From contig NZ_JABXYK010000002.1 of assembly GCF_013378445.1 (NCBI RefSeq), forward strand, positions 1-64,000: a DNA stretch of 64,000 nt. Reading direction: 5' to 3'. This DNA is from Mycoplana rhizolycopersici (GTDB lineage: Bacteria > Pseudomonadota > Alphaproteobacteria > Rhizobiales > Rhizobiaceae). Positions within the stretch are counted from its first letter, which is position 1. Each line of letters starts with the position of its first letter. Positions 41,191 to 50,227 of this stretch are shown in pieces. Under the pieces are notes generated by a model, which worked only from the letters and a program-made list of their open reading frames with translations, did no database searches and was not told the origin of the DNA. The translations under genes were made by a program, and so were the position numbers.

Positions 41191-41709
41191 ATGAACGCGA
41201 AGACCGAGATGAAACAGGATGTCGTGGCGGACATTGCCAGCGACGAACTGCCGTTCTGGCGGACCAAGGCGCTTGCCGAGATGTCGGATGGCGAATGGGA
41301 AAGCCTGTGCGACGGCTGCGGCCTCTGTTGTCTCAACAAGCTGGAGGACTGGGACACAGGCGAGATCGTCTGGACCTCGATCCGCTGCCAGCTGCTCGAC
41401 GATCATAGCTGTCGCTGCAAGGACTACGAAAATCGCCAGGCGACCGTGCCGGACTGCATCCGGCTGACGGTCAAGTCCGTTTCCGAGATCAGCTGGCTGC
41501 CGCCGACCTGCGCCTACCGTCTGATCCGCGACGGCGAGGACCTCTACTGGTGGCATCCGCTGGTCTCCGGCGATCCCGAAACGGTCCACCAGGCCGGCAT
41601 TTCCGCGCGCGGCCGCACGGTCAGCGAAGAGGGCATCGACGTGGAGGACTTCGAGGACTACCTCGTCACCTGGCCCCTCGAAGTCGGCGAGGACGGCGGG
41701 CGCGCCTGA
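41191..41709 (+). CDS. YcgN family cysteine cluster protein (UPF0260)
   Basis: A 172-residue protein of the UPF0260/YcgN family with conserved cysteines in [33 protein letters not shown] and VPDCIRLT, which probably bind zinc or an Fe-S cluster. The ending [20 protein letters not shown] is characteristic. Function unknown. The start at 41191 has AGGA directly before it; an ATG six codons later (41209) is an alternative. Confidence 0.85.
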   Translation: MNAKTEMKQDVVADIASDELPFWRTKALAEMSDGEWESLCDGCGLCCLNKLEDWDTGEIVWTSIRCQLLDDHSCRCKDYENRQATVPDCIRLTVKSVSEISWLPPTCAYRLIRDGEDLYWWHPLVSGDPETVHQAGISARGRTVSEEGIDVEDFEDYLVTWPLEVGEDGGRA

Positions 41710-41902
41710 AGCGTGTCGCATGATCTGTTTTCGGCGGGATTCTGTCCGGCGTGATGCCGCCTTGTATGCCCGGCACGCGCACAATCATACGCTTCACGCA
41801 AAATTCATCGTCAGATTGCGATTTGACATGTTTGCGCCCTAGAGCGGTCATCACTGCTTTCTATCTTCCTCCTGTAGGGACGATTTCCCAAGGAGAAACA
41901 GA

Positions 41903-42628
41903 ATGATGACCGACGTCACTTCCACCCCTTCGAGAAGGCTCCGCACCGCACTCGTCATAGCGCTGGCCCTGCCGCTCGCCGCCGCCACGGCGCTGCCGTC
42001 GCTTGCGCAGCAGGGCGACGCGCCGTCGATGCCGGGCGTTGCCGCGTCGGGCGAACGCGGTCCTGATCGCGACAGGCCGGATAGAGACAGGCCGGATAGA
42101 GACAGGGCTGGGCGCGGCTATCACGGCCAGCACATGATGATGGGTGATCGCGGCGGCGATCGCGACCGTGATCGCGGGCAGCGCCGCTGGCATCATCGTC
42201 AATGGTCGGGCGAACGGCTGGCGATGCGGCTTGCGGCGGCGGAGACGGCGGCCGGCATCAAGTCCGCGCAGCTCGACGCCTGGCGGACCTTCACCGCAGC
42301 GCTGGTCGATTTCGCAACGCCGTCGCGCCCGGGCGGCATGACCGGAGACGTCCAGCCTTCGGCTCCGCCGCCACCGCCGGGTGCCGATGCCGGCACCCCG
42401 CCACCGCCGCCACCCGCTCCGGCCGGCGAGGCCCGTCCCGATCGCATGCGGCCCTCCGGCTTCGACATGCTCGACCGCATGATCGCGCGCGTCGAGAACC
42501 GGGCCGAGAAGGCCGAGACGCTGAAGCAGGCCAAGCAGGCGCTGGAAGCGGTGCTCGAACCCGGACAGAAGGAGACGATCGAGCGCATGCTCATGCCCCA
42601 CCGCGGCAAGGATCGCGGCATGCGCTGA
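41903..42628 (+). CDS. Spy/CpxP-like periplasmic protein with LTXXQ motif region
   Basis: A 241-residue secreted protein: signal peptide (ALVIALALPLAAATALPSLA, about 16-35), a low-complexity stretch in which PDRDR is repeated (encoded by two exact 15-base copies at 42071-42100), a helical Spy-like part (AAAETAAGIKSAQLDAWRTF), a proline-rich linker (two runs of P with GADAGT) and a second helical part (AKQALEAVLEPGQKETIERM). Spy/CpxP proteins act as periplasmic chaperones or stress-sensor partners. AGGAG lies 7 bases before ATG 41903. No two-component genes adjoin it. Confidence 0.75.
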   Translation: MMTDVTSTPSRRLRTALVIALALPLAAATALPSLAQQGDAPSMPGVAASGERGPDRDRPDRDRPDRDRAGRGYHGQHMMMGDRGGDRDRDRGQRRWHHRQWSGERLAMRLAAAETAAGIKSAQLDAWRTFTAALVDFATPSRPGGMTGDVQPSAPPPPPGADAGTPPPPPPAPAGEARPDRMRPSGFDMLDRMIARVENRAEKAETLKQAKQALEAVLEPGQKETIERMLMPHRGKDRGMR

Positions 42629-42703
42629 TCGGGGCCGGAATTCGCGCCTGAACGCGCGCCGAGCTCGGCCTTTTCACACGTTAATCTTGGCTGACGGTGT
42701 CGC

Positions 42704-42728
42704 CGGCCGCGGGTTTTGCCCGCGGCCG
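42704..42728. terminator. GC-rich hairpin between convergent genes
   Basis: CGGCCGCGGG-TTTTG-CCCGCGGCCG, a perfect 10-base-pair stem with a 5-base loop and no T-tract. It sits in the 320-base gap between the Spy-like gene and the amidase and may end transcription from either side. No gene was seen in that gap. Confidence 0.45.
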
Positions 42729-42948
42729 TTGCGGTTTGTGCCGGCTTCTGCCCGCACCCGCCGTGTCTCCGCCAAAGAGCCCCGGGCGGGCCGTCTCTTC
42801 GCTCCTGTAGAGGTGGCAGGCCGCCGGAATGGGGTGCCCCAGCAATCGCCCTCCAGCCGAAGCGACATCGCCCGACGTGAAAGAGCGTGGCAAGAACAAT
42901 GCACCGGACAACGTCCGATGAGACGGATCTCACCAGGATTGCTCCAAC

Positions 42949-43788
42949 TCAGAACTCGTCCCTGCGCCGGCTGCGCGGATCGTCGGACAGTCTTTCCCTG
43001 TAGATCGCGCCCTCGCGCGCCAGTCGCCGCCAGGGACGCGCCTTGTTCAGCGCGATGTCGTAGGCCGGGTCCTGCCGGTCCAGAAGCACCTCGGCGAAGC
43101 CCGCCGCGTTCGAAGGCAGGCAGCGCACCGCCCATTTGCCGTCAGGCCCGACGATGCCGGCAGGCGCCCGGTCCGGGACGGTCTGCGCCGGCGTGGCGGC
43201 GCTGATCCAAAGGCAGTTCAGTCCGGCATGGGCGCGCAGCGCGGTGTCGAAGCGGCCGGGAGTGCCATAGGAGGAAAACAGCACCGCATCGACCGCGCTT
43301 CGCTCGTATTCGGCGAAGACCTCGGGAAACTGCGCCTCGATGCAGATCGCGCAGCCCAGCCGGTAGCCGTCGACATCGAAGGTGATGGCTTCTGCTCCCG
43401 GCGTATACCAGCCGCCCAGTTCGCTGCTGGAGAGGTAGCGCTTGTCGTATCGGGTGAGGAGCCTGCCCTGATCGGAAAACACGTAGAGGCTGTTATGCGG
43501 CGGGGCGGGAGCGGCAAGCCGGTGCGCGCCACCGACGACGGCAAACAGCCGCAGCGCGCCGCACAGCGCGCCGATCGCGCGCAACTCCGCCTCCTGGCGC
43601 TGCCAGTCGAAGCGCGCCCAGTCGTCGGGACGGCCGATCTGGGCCTTGGCGTAGCCGGATAGCGCGCCCTCGCAGAAATGCACCAGCCGGGCGCCTGCAG
43701 CCGCCGCCGCGACGATCGTTGCGCGTATGGCCTCGCCATTGGCGCCGATATCCGGGGTCACGATCGTCTGCGCCGCTGCGATCCTCAT
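42949..43788 (-). CDS. Carbon-nitrogen hydrolase (nitrilase superfamily amidase)
   Basis: A 279-residue cytoplasmic amidase with the Glu-Lys-Cys catalytic triad of the superfamily: Glu40 (LVHFCEGALSGY), Lys116 (TRYDKRYLS) and Cys149 (LGCAICIEAQFPE). It hydrolyses a C-N bond in an amide, carbamoyl or nitrile compound; the exact substrate is not evident. ATG 43788 follows a strong GGGAGG. It is divergent from the DXD glycosyltransferase and forms the left border of the carbohydrate cluster. Confidence 0.85.
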   Translation of the reverse strand: MRIAAAQTIVTPDIGANGEAIRATIVAAAAAGARLVHFCEGALSGYAKAQIGRPDDWARFDWQRQEAELRAIGALCGALRLFAVVGGAHRLAAPAPPHNSLYVFSDQGRLLTRYDKRYLSSSELGGWYTPGAEAITFDVDGYRLGCAICIEAQFPEVFAEYERSAVDAVLFSSYGTPGRFDTALRAHAGLNCLWISAATPAQTVPDRAPAGIVGPDGKWAVRCLPSNAAGFAEVLLDRQDPAYDIALNKARPWRRLAREGAIYRERLSDDPRSRRRDEF

Positions 43789-43986
43789 GCTTGCCTCCCT
43801 CTCCATGCGACTCGCTCCCTTCAATTCACGATTGTTCCTCCGATCGCGGCAAAGCGAAACCGTCAATTGTCGGGTACCGGGAACCTGCACGTCCGGCAGC
43901 TCTCGGCCGCCGTTGACGGCCATCGTCATTCCGCGCTAGCCCGTTTGCCATGGTGATCGGCCGGAGCGGCCGCAGGGAGCAGGCGC

Positions 43987-44949
43987 ATGACCGGCAGGGA
44001 CATTTTCAAGGCGCGGCTGAAGGAGGCCGAGGTGCAGCGCGAGGCGGGGCGCTTCGATGCGGCGATCGACATCCTGAACGCGATCGCCGCCGATCCCGAT
44101 AACGGCGTCCTCGGTCCGCCGACCGTCCTCGGACTGCCGCGCCCGCTGCACTCGGCCTTCCTGAAGGTCGCCAAGCGGCAGGGCGACATGCTGCGACGCA
44201 TCGGCTACCAGCATACGCTCGTGCCGCCGCCGGCCGTGCTCGCACCTTTCGGCCGCTTTTCGGCAGCGGAGCGGGCGGCCCTGGCCGAAGCAGGCCGCCA
44301 GCCGGTGCCGCGCGTGCTGCACATGGTCTGGATCGGTTCGGGCGAACTGCCGGCATCGACGGGGGCATGGGCGGAGCATGCCGCAAGGCACGGCTATGGC
44401 TGCCGCCTCTGGCGCGAGGCCGATCTTGCCCAAGAGGGCATCGACCGCCATCCCGTCTTCACAGCGATGCTCTCGATCGGCGACCTGCCCGGCGCGGTCG
44501 ACGTTGCGCGCTACCTGATCCTGGAACGCTTCGGCGGAATCTATCTGGATTGCGACTGGTACCCGGCACGCTCCGGCATCGCCTTCCACGGTCTCCTGCC
44601 GCTGACGGGGTTGACGGCGTTGGCCGAGGAAATCCCGCGCGAGACCGGCGCGGGCAGCCTGCTTCTGGCCAATTCCTTCATCGCCGCGCCGCCGGCGCAT
44701 CCGGCCATCCGGCGCCTGCTCGAAGCCCTGCCGCAGGCCGCACAGGCCCTGCCCGGAGCGCCCGCCTGGTGGTCGACCGGCCCCCTGCTTTTCACCGTCG
44801 TCTGCCGCGGCGGCGCCGTCACCGTCGCGGATGCGGCCATCGTCGCGGGCTCCGTGCCCCGCCGCGCGCCGATCGAGGCCGTGCTGCCGCTGTGCGAGAA
44901 GGCCGAGCGCGACGACGGCGGCCTGCTGCTCGCCTGGAAACCCTGGTAG
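43987..44949 (+). CDS. DXD-motif glycosyltransferase (sugar-binding domain of GT32/capsule type)
   Basis: A 320-residue protein. Residues about 105-235 match the Gly_transf_sug domain: PRVLHMVWIGSGELPASTGA, AVDVARYLILERFGGIYLDC and D188-x-D190 (YLDCDWYP), which binds the nucleotide-sugar metal. The N-terminal 100 residues are helical and unassigned (EVQREAGRFDAAIDILNAIA looks TPR-like). Cytoplasmic; transfers a hexose to an unknown acceptor, plausibly a surface glycan. GGGAG lies 8 bases before ATG 43987. Confidence 0.75.
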   Translation: MTGRDIFKARLKEAEVQREAGRFDAAIDILNAIAADPDNGVLGPPTVLGLPRPLHSAFLKVAKRQGDMLRRIGYQHTLVPPPAVLAPFGRFSAAERAALAEAGRQPVPRVLHMVWIGSGELPASTGAWAEHAARHGYGCRLWREADLAQEGIDRHPVFTAMLSIGDLPGAVDVARYLILERFGGIYLDCDWYPARSGIAFHGLLPLTGLTALAEEIPRETGAGSLLLANSFIAAPPAHPAIRRLLEALPQAAQALPGAPAWWSTGPLLFTVVCRGGAVTVADAAIVAGSVPRRAPIEAVLPLCEKAERDDGGLLLAWKPW

Positions 44950-45021
44950 GCGGCGGGCGATCATCTCCGGATCTGCGGTCCGCCGTCGCATGGCTTGCTC
45001 GCCAAGCCGTGGCAGGCTGCC

Positions 45022-45245
45022 GCCCCTCACCCTAACCCTCTCCCCGCGGGCGGGGAGAGGGGACGCGTCGCGGGCTGGGACGCGGTCCGCTTCTTTTGCC
45101 AGATGCCTTTCACCTGCACCGGCCTTTCGGTTTGATGTTCTCCGGGCGCTGTTTTCCCTGTACTCCGCCGCAAGACGTATGACGTCGCGGTCGTCCGTCC
45201 TTCTCCCCGCCAGCGGGGAGAAGGTGCCCGGCAGGGCGGATCAGA
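45022..45245. repeat. Palindromic intergenic repeat, family A (RIME-like), full copy
   Basis: It opens with CCCCTCACCCTAACCCTCTC with CCCGCGGGCGGGGAGAGGGG and closes with CTTCTCCCCGCCAGCGGGGA with GAAGGTGCCCGGCAGGGCGG. It is the same two-module element as 6155-6272 in opposite orientation, with a longer middle. It occupies most of the 44950-45329 gap; no gene seen there. Confidence 0.7.
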
Positions 45246-45329
45246 GGCATCTTCGAATGCTGCCGCCCGGTCCGTGGACGTGGTCTCTGGCTGCCCGTCC
45301 GGCACGCGAGTGCCAGGGCGCCGCCGCTC

Positions 45330-46304
45330 TCAATCCATCAGCGCGCAGGCCTTCTCGTCGCGCAGGACGTCAATGCAGTCCGGCGAGCGGCGGAAATCGT
45401 CGTAGTACAGCGTCCATTCGCCTTCGCCGGCAGCGCGGTAGGGGCCGAACTTGAAATACTGGTTCTCCCCGAGGCCGCGATCGTTGTGGCCGATGAAGCC
45501 CGTGGCGGTGACGATCCACTTTCCGTTGGCGAAGAGCTCGACGCGGCCGTCGCCGTCCGGACCGGGGTGCGAATAGACGGCGAAATCGATCCAGCCGCTA
45601 TCGGGTGCCGGCAGCGGATTGTCGCGGGCGGTCAGCACGAGTTCGTCTGTGCAACTGGAGAACGTCTTGCCGTCGTCGGGGCGCCAGTTGGCGTCATGCG
45701 CGACGAGCGAGCGCATCTGGTTCACCTCCGGGCGCAGCCACACGGAGGTCTGCCCGGCAGGGCATGTGTAGGCACCGTCCTTCTCCTCTGCGGGTGTTCC
45801 TGGACGGAAATTGCCCTCGATGGTGGCAAACAGCCGGCCGTTGTCGAGACGAAGCGCCAGGAACGGGCTGAAGTCGCCCTCCGCATCCGGCCCGATCTCG
45901 CGCTTCCACTGGGCGATCAGGTAGCGATGATCGTTTTGCGGAATGGGGTCGGCGAATTTGACCGAGAAGCCGAACCAGACGCCCTTGTCGTAGGGGACGC
46001 GCAGTTCGGTCTTTTCCCAGATCTCCGCCCGCTCGCTGCAGCCTTCGCTGTCAGCCGTGCAATGCGGGCGCACGCTGAGCTTCAGGGCGCCGGTACCGGC
46101 GCGCTTGACCTCGCTCTGGAAGGTGGCGGTGCCGGCCTTCTGCTCGGCATTTTCGCGGTAGTAGAGGCCGCCGGTTTCCGCAAAGGTTGTTCCGTCGAAG
46201 CCGTCGTAAAGCTTCGTCGAGACGGCATCCTGTGCATGGGCGCAGGACAGCGAGGTGCCGAAGGCGACGAGGGCGGCAAGGGCGTAGCGGGAAAAGGGGA
46301 CCAT
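45330..46304 (-). CDS. Secreted polysaccharide lyase (heparin lyase I-like fold)
   Basis: A 324-residue protein with a signal peptide (LAALVAFGTSLSCAHAQ, about 9-25) and a polysaccharide-lyase beta-jelly-roll domain (Pfam Polysacc_lyase type). Recognisable pieces: GGLYYRENAEQKAGTATFQS, SERAEIWEKTELRVPYDKGV, HRYLIAQWKREIGPDAEGDF, GWIDFAVYSHPGPDGDGRVE and YFKFGPYRAAGEGEWTLYYD. It would cut an acidic polysaccharide by beta-elimination in the periplasm or outside. A paralogue lies at 63128-64000 with the same blocks in the same order, so the two lyases bracket the cluster. Substrate unknown. Confidence 0.8.
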   Translation of the reverse strand: MVPFSRYALAALVAFGTSLSCAHAQDAVSTKLYDGFDGTTFAETGGLYYRENAEQKAGTATFQSEVKRAGTGALKLSVRPHCTADSEGCSERAEIWEKTELRVPYDKGVWFGFSVKFADPIPQNDHRYLIAQWKREIGPDAEGDFSPFLALRLDNGRLFATIEGNFRPGTPAEEKDGAYTCPAGQTSVWLRPEVNQMRSLVAHDANWRPDDGKTFSSCTDELVLTARDNPLPAPDSGWIDFAVYSHPGPDGDGRVELFANGKWIVTATGFIGHNDRGLGENQYFKFGPYRAAGEGEWTLYYDDFRRSPDCIDVLRDEKACALMD

Positions 46305-46494
46305 GGCGGGCTTTCTGGCTGTTGGTGAGGATGCGGCGACTGTATCTGCACCGGCGCGGCACTGCATTCAATTCTGTGCGAGGGCCCTACTGTTTTCAAG
46401 GGGTTAAGCGGGTGGCGCTCGGGAGACTCCCATCTGCGTTCCGAAACCCGGCGCAACAGGTTCCCATCAACGATCATTCGTATAAAAGCGGGAC

Positions 46495-47592
46495 ATGAGG
46501 ATCGCGTTCTACTCGCCACTGAAATCGCCGAACCATCCGGTCCCCTCCGGCGACCGCCTGATGGCGCGCCTTCTGATCTCCGCGCTCGGTCGCGCCGGGC
46601 ATGTGGTCGAAGTCGCCTCCGAACTGCGCACGTTTCTCGCCGGTGACGAAGACGACGGTCGCGCCGCGATCGATACTGCGGCTGCCGCGGAAGTCGAACG
46701 CATCGATCGCCTGTGGCGGACGGACGGCGCGCCGGACGTCTGGTTCTGCTACCATCCCTACTACAAGGCGCCGGACCTGATCGGCCCGGAACTCGCCCGC
46801 CGCTTCGCGATCGCCTATGTCACGGCGGAAGCGTCCTATTCCCAGCGCCGCAACCGCGGCCTCTGGGCGCAGAACCAGCGGCTGCTGGCGGAGACGGTCC
46901 GGCATGCGGCGGTCAACCTCTGCTTTACCACGCGGGACCGCGACGGGCTGGCGCAGAGCATTCCCGACGGGCGCTACCGGCTGCTTCGGCCATTCATCGA
47001 TCCGGCCGCCCATCTGGCAGTCGAGCCCGCGCCGCGAGCGGGCCGGATCGCGACCGTCGCCATGATGCGCCCCGGCGACAAGTTCGACAGCTACCGGATG
47101 CTGGCGGCGGCACTCGCCCGCCTGCCGGAAAGCCTGCCATGGACGCTTTCGATCGTCGGTGACGGGGCTGTGCGGGCCGAGGTCGAGGCGTTGTTTTCGT
47201 CGCTGCCGCGCGGGCGCATCGTCTGGCACGGCGAATGCGGCCCGGCCGAGATCGCCGAAATCCTCTCCCGCGCCGCCGTCTATGCCTGGCCCGGCACCGG
47301 CGAGGCCTATGGGCTCGCCTATCTCGAGGCCCAGGCGGCGGGGCTTCCCGTCGTCGCCCAACGGGTCGCCGGCGTGCCGGAGGTGGTCCGCGACGGCGTG
47401 ACGGGGTTGCTGACGCCCGCCGGCGACGTCGAGGCCTATGCCGCCGCGCTGTTGCAGATTCTGACGGATGGAGACGAGCGGCGGCGCATGGCGCTTGCCG
47501 CGCGCCGCTTCGTGACCGACGAATGCTCGATCGCAGGTGCTGCCGTGCGGCTGGACGAAATCCTGAACGAAGACGTGGGAGGGCGCCGATGA
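46495..47592 (+). CDS. Glycosyltransferase family 4
   Basis: A 365-residue GT-B glycosyltransferase. N-terminal MRIAFYSPLKSPNHPVPSGD carries the family start; the C-terminal Rossmann domain has the GT4 E-x7-E motif (GEAYGLAYLEAQAAGLPVVA) and ends with GVTGLLTPAGDVEAYAAALL. Cytoplasmic, retaining-type transfer from a nucleotide sugar. Its stop overlaps the following deacetylase by four bases (ATGA), so a glycan built by this enzyme is probably trimmed or modified by its partner. Confidence 0.85.
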   Translation: MRIAFYSPLKSPNHPVPSGDRLMARLLISALGRAGHVVEVASELRTFLAGDEDDGRAAIDTAAAAEVERIDRLWRTDGAPDVWFCYHPYYKAPDLIGPELARRFAIAYVTAEASYSQRRNRGLWAQNQRLLAETVRHAAVNLCFTTRDRDGLAQSIPDGRYRLLRPFIDPAAHLAVEPAPRAGRIATVAMMRPGDKFDSYRMLAAALARLPESLPWTLSIVGDGAVRAEVEALFSSLPRGRIVWHGECGPAEIAEILSRAAVYAWPGTGEAYGLAYLEAQAAGLPVVAQRVAGVPEVVRDGVTGLLTPAGDVEAYAAALLQILTDGDERRRMALAARRFVTDECSIAGAAVRLDEILNEDVGGRR

Positions 47593-48344
47593 ACGGCGAT
47601 GCCTGGCAACCTCTGATGGACGAGCTCGATCGCTGGCGGCAGGCCGGCCATGTGGCGACCTTCTGGCTGCGCGACGACGATGCCATCGAGCCGACGCCGG
47701 CGCTGGAGCGCCTGCTGACGCTGACGGCGAACCATTCCGTGCCCGTGGCGCTTGCGGTCATCCCCGCCTTTACCGGCGAGGCGCTGGCGGCAAGGCTGGC
47801 GCACACGCACCATGTCGAGGTGACGGTGCACGGCTGGTCGCACGAGAATTTCGCCCCGACGGGCGAGAAGAAGCAGGAGCTTGGAGCCCATCGCCCTGCC
47901 GACCCGGTGCTGGCCTCGCTGGAGCAGGGTTTCGTTCGCCTCCGGCAGCTTCATGGTCCGCGCCTGATACCGGTCCTCGTGCCGCCGTGGAACCGCATCG
48001 ATCCGGCGCTGATCCCCCGGCTCGGCGGGATCGGCTTGCGCGCCCTCTCTGTCTTCGGGCCGGAAAAGGACCGCGGACTGCCGGCGATCAATACGCATGT
48101 CGATGTCATGGACTGGCACGGCACGCGCGGCGGCCGGGACACCGGCACGCTTGCGTTGGAAATGGCGGCGAGGCTGCGGCAGTTCGAGGCTGGCGAGGGG
48201 ACGCTCGGCCTCTTGACCCATCATCTCGTTCACGACGAGGCGGTGTGGACGTTCCTGGAGGCGCTGTTCGAGCGAACCGCGGGGCACCCGGCGTGCCGGT
48301 GGGCGGCGCTGTCGACCATCCTGTCGGAGCGGGGGATCGGCTGA
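47589..48344 (+). CDS. Polysaccharide deacetylase-like protein coupled to the GT4 gene
   Basis: A 251-residue NodB-superfamily protein without a signal peptide: WLRDDDAIEPTPALERLL (Asp29-31, motif 1 region), PVALAVIPAF, HGWSHENFAP (His81 and His85, metal motif), then PVLVPPWNRIDPALIPRLGG and LLTHHLVHDEAVWTFLE. The RDDDA form differs from the classical TFDD and is typical of a group found next to glycosyltransferases. It should act on an intracellular glycan precursor or glycolipid. Starts inside the GT4 stop (ATGA). Confidence 0.8.
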   Translation: MNGDAWQPLMDELDRWRQAGHVATFWLRDDDAIEPTPALERLLTLTANHSVPVALAVIPAFTGEALAARLAHTHHVEVTVHGWSHENFAPTGEKKQELGAHRPADPVLASLEQGFVRLRQLHGPRLIPVLVPPWNRIDPALIPRLGGIGLRALSVFGPEKDRGLPAINTHVDVMDWHGTRGGRDTGTLALEMAARLRQFEAGEGTLGLLTHHLVHDEAVWTFLEALFERTAGHPACRWAALSTILSERGIG

Positions 48345-48400
48345 ATTTTGCACGTCGCCTCCCCCAAGCCGACGGCAGGGAAGCGGTCAGGTCAGGGCGT

Positions 48401-49318
48401 TCAGCTGTCCACCGCGACGAATTCGATTACCTGCCCGTCGCGGGCCGAGAAGGAATCGGCGAATTCGGCGGAGGCCTGTCGGTCGATCTCGTCCAGTTCC
48501 GCATCGGTGCGCCAGGGCGCGTGATGGATGAAGGCGATGTTCCTGGCGTTCGCCGCCCGGGCAAGCCGAATCGCCTGCTGCCAGGTCGAATGGCCGTAGC
48601 CCTTGAAGATCTCCATCTCCTCGTCGACGTAGCAGCAGTCGTAGATGAAGAGATCGACGCCCTCGATCAGCTTGAGCACTTCCGGGTCGAGGACACCCGG
48701 CACGTGCTCGGTATCGGTGATCATGGCGATGGAGCGGCCGCGCCAGTCGACACGGTAGCCGATCGCTCCACCCGGATGGTTCAGCATACCGGTTCGGATG
48801 GACACGTCGCGGCGGGGTTCGAGTATGTCGCCCGCGCGAAAATCGCCGTAGTGGAGATGCGCCCGGCACATTTTCGGATCGACGGGGAACCATGGCGGCC
48901 GCATGAATTCACTGACCATCTGGCAGGTCGTCATCTGTCCGGCGAGGTGGCCGGACCAGATTTTCACGTCGCATTCGGGGTTGTAGAGCGGCTTGAAATA
49001 GGGGAGGCCGATGATGTGGTCGTAGTGGCAGTGGCTGAAGAAGAGGTCGACCCGCTTCACGCCTTCGGCTTTCATCGCAAGGCCCGCCGGCGTGATGCCG
49101 GAACCGGCGTCGAACATCAGGATCTCGTCGCCGCAGCGCATTTCGACACAGACCGTATTGCCGCCGAAGCGGGCGAACTGTTCCCCGGATACGGGAATGC
49201 TGCCGCGCGTGCCCCAGAACTTGACGGTCAGGATATCATTCGCGCCGTTGCTCTGTTTGAGCTGGCGCGGCGGCTCCGTTCTGCGGCTCGAATGCGGCGG
49301 CCTTCCGATCATGTTCAT
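48401..49318 (-). CDS. MBL-fold metallo-hydrolase
   Basis: A 305-residue cytoplasmic protein with a complete metallo-beta-lactamase fold: LTVKFWGTRGSIPVSGEQFA at the start, H96-x-H98-x-D100-H101 (FSHCHYDHIIGLP), MLNHPGGAIGYRV, AMITDTEHVPG and FIHHAPWRTDAELDEIDR. The GTRGSIP start and TDTEH are seen in the phosphodiesterase-like/RNase Z-like branch, so a cyclic-nucleotide or nucleic-acid phosphodiester is a reasonable substrate guess. It is followed upstream by a gene for a stand-alone cyclic-nucleotide-binding protein on the same strand, which makes a second-messenger link attractive (inference). Confidence 0.8.
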   Translation of the reverse strand: MNMIGRPPHSSRRTEPPRQLKQSNGANDILTVKFWGTRGSIPVSGEQFARFGGNTVCVEMRCGDEILMFDAGSGITPAGLAMKAEGVKRVDLFFSHCHYDHIIGLPYFKPLYNPECDVKIWSGHLAGQMTTCQMVSEFMRPPWFPVDPKMCRAHLHYGDFRAGDILEPRRDVSIRTGMLNHPGGAIGYRVDWRGRSIAMITDTEHVPGVLDPEVLKLIEGVDLFIYDCCYVDEEMEIFKGYGHSTWQQAIRLARAANARNIAFIHHAPWRTDAELDEIDRQASAEFADSFSARDGQVIEFVAVDS

Positions 49319-49715
49319 TTCTGCCTGGCCTCGTCCAGCTCGCCTTCATTGGCGATGGCGTTGGAGTGGCGGATGCACAATCCGGCGGGTTTCGCGGCCT
49401 CGCGATACCAGCCCCTTGCGTGACCTTCGCTCGTCGCGTGACCTTCGCTCGTCATCAACTGCGCATCCGTCACTCTAACCTTCCACAGTTCCTCGCTACG
49501 CCACAGGCACAGCGAGTGTCCTAAGCGTAGCGAATGTGAAACTATTTTGCGAGGACGAAGTTCAGGCGCGTATCTCATGCCTTTCTGTGGCGACGACCGG
49601 TCATCGCACGCACCATTCTCCGGCCTGCAATCGCAACGCTTCACGGCCGAAAATGTTCCATGCCGGGGCTTTGGGAGCGCTTTTACGCGCGAAACCGGAT
49701 ATGCGGCAGGCAGGG
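49319..49715 (-). other. Gap between MBL and cNMP-binding genes
   Basis: About 400 bases. An 88-codon minus-strand ORF (start near 49578, MRYAPELRPRKIVSHSLRLG) ends at 49315 and overlaps the MBL start by four bases (ATGA), but its ribosome site sits too close to the start and its composition is unlike neighbouring genes. I do not call it a gene with confidence. The stretch also carries the 18-base tandem duplication at 49418-49453. Confidence 0.3.
49418..49453. repeat. 18-base tandem duplication
   Basis: GCGTGACCTTCGCTCGTC is repeated exactly twice head to tail. Eighteen is a multiple of three; in the doubtful minus-strand ORF it encodes TSEGHA twice. Confidence 0.7.
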
Positions 49716-50177
49716 TCAATCCGGCTTCCTGGCGCGGGCGCGCTCGTCTGTCAGTTCCATCGTCGTCCGGCTCAGCCGGCTTGCGAGCTCGCGCATGATC
49801 TCGATCGTCATTTCCGGAAAGTCCGTCAGGAGCTTGAGGAAGTGCTCCTTGCTGATGCGCAAGGCCTCGAGGCTGGTCGCGGCCTTCACCGTCGCGGTGC
49901 GCGACACGTCGCACAGGATGGCGATTTCGCCGACGATGGAATTGTTCTCCACCTCGGCGACCTTGATCTGACCTCCCGGAGCTTCGACCAGGATGTCGGC
50001 GCGGCCGGTCAGGATGACATAGGCGGCGTCGCCATTGTCGCCCTGGCGGAACAGGATCTCGCCGGCGGCGTAGTGCACCCGGTCGGAGGTGAACGCCAGA
50101 AGCTTCAGCTTCGTCGGATCCACCCCGGAGAACAGCGGCACCCGCCGCAACATCTGTACTTCGTCTTTCAACAGCAT
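49716..50177 (-). CDS. Cyclic nucleotide-binding domain protein
   Basis: A 153-residue protein consisting of one cNMP-binding domain (about 10-130) with no DNA-binding domain. VPLFSGVDPTKLKLLAFTSD starts the fold; the phosphate-binding cassette region reads NNSIVGEIAILCDVSRTATV, with the G-E and R-T-A of the consensus (GE...RxA). So cAMP or cGMP binding is plausible. The C-terminal helix (ELASRLSRTTMELTDERARA) is charged. It ends 397 bases before the MBL gene and starts 50 bases after the degenerate ABC protein gene; all three are on one strand. It could be the ligand-sensing partner of that ABC protein (inference). Confidence 0.8.
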   Translation of the reverse strand: MLLKDEVQMLRRVPLFSGVDPTKLKLLAFTSDRVHYAAGEILFRQGDNGDAAYVILTGRADILVEAPGGQIKVAEVENNSIVGEIAILCDVSRTATVKAATSLEALRISKEHFLKLLTDFPEMTIEIMRELASRLSRTTMELTDERARARKPD

Positions 50178-50227
50178 CGTCGTGTCCGTCCCCTCGATCC
50201 GCCTGCTAGTTTAGCGGTATTGCATTA

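Noticed and set aside
42061-42110. GGCCGGATAGAGACA repeats as a possible CRISPR-like array
   Set aside because: Two adjacent 15-base units with no spacers, in frame inside the Spy-like gene where they encode PDRDR repeats.
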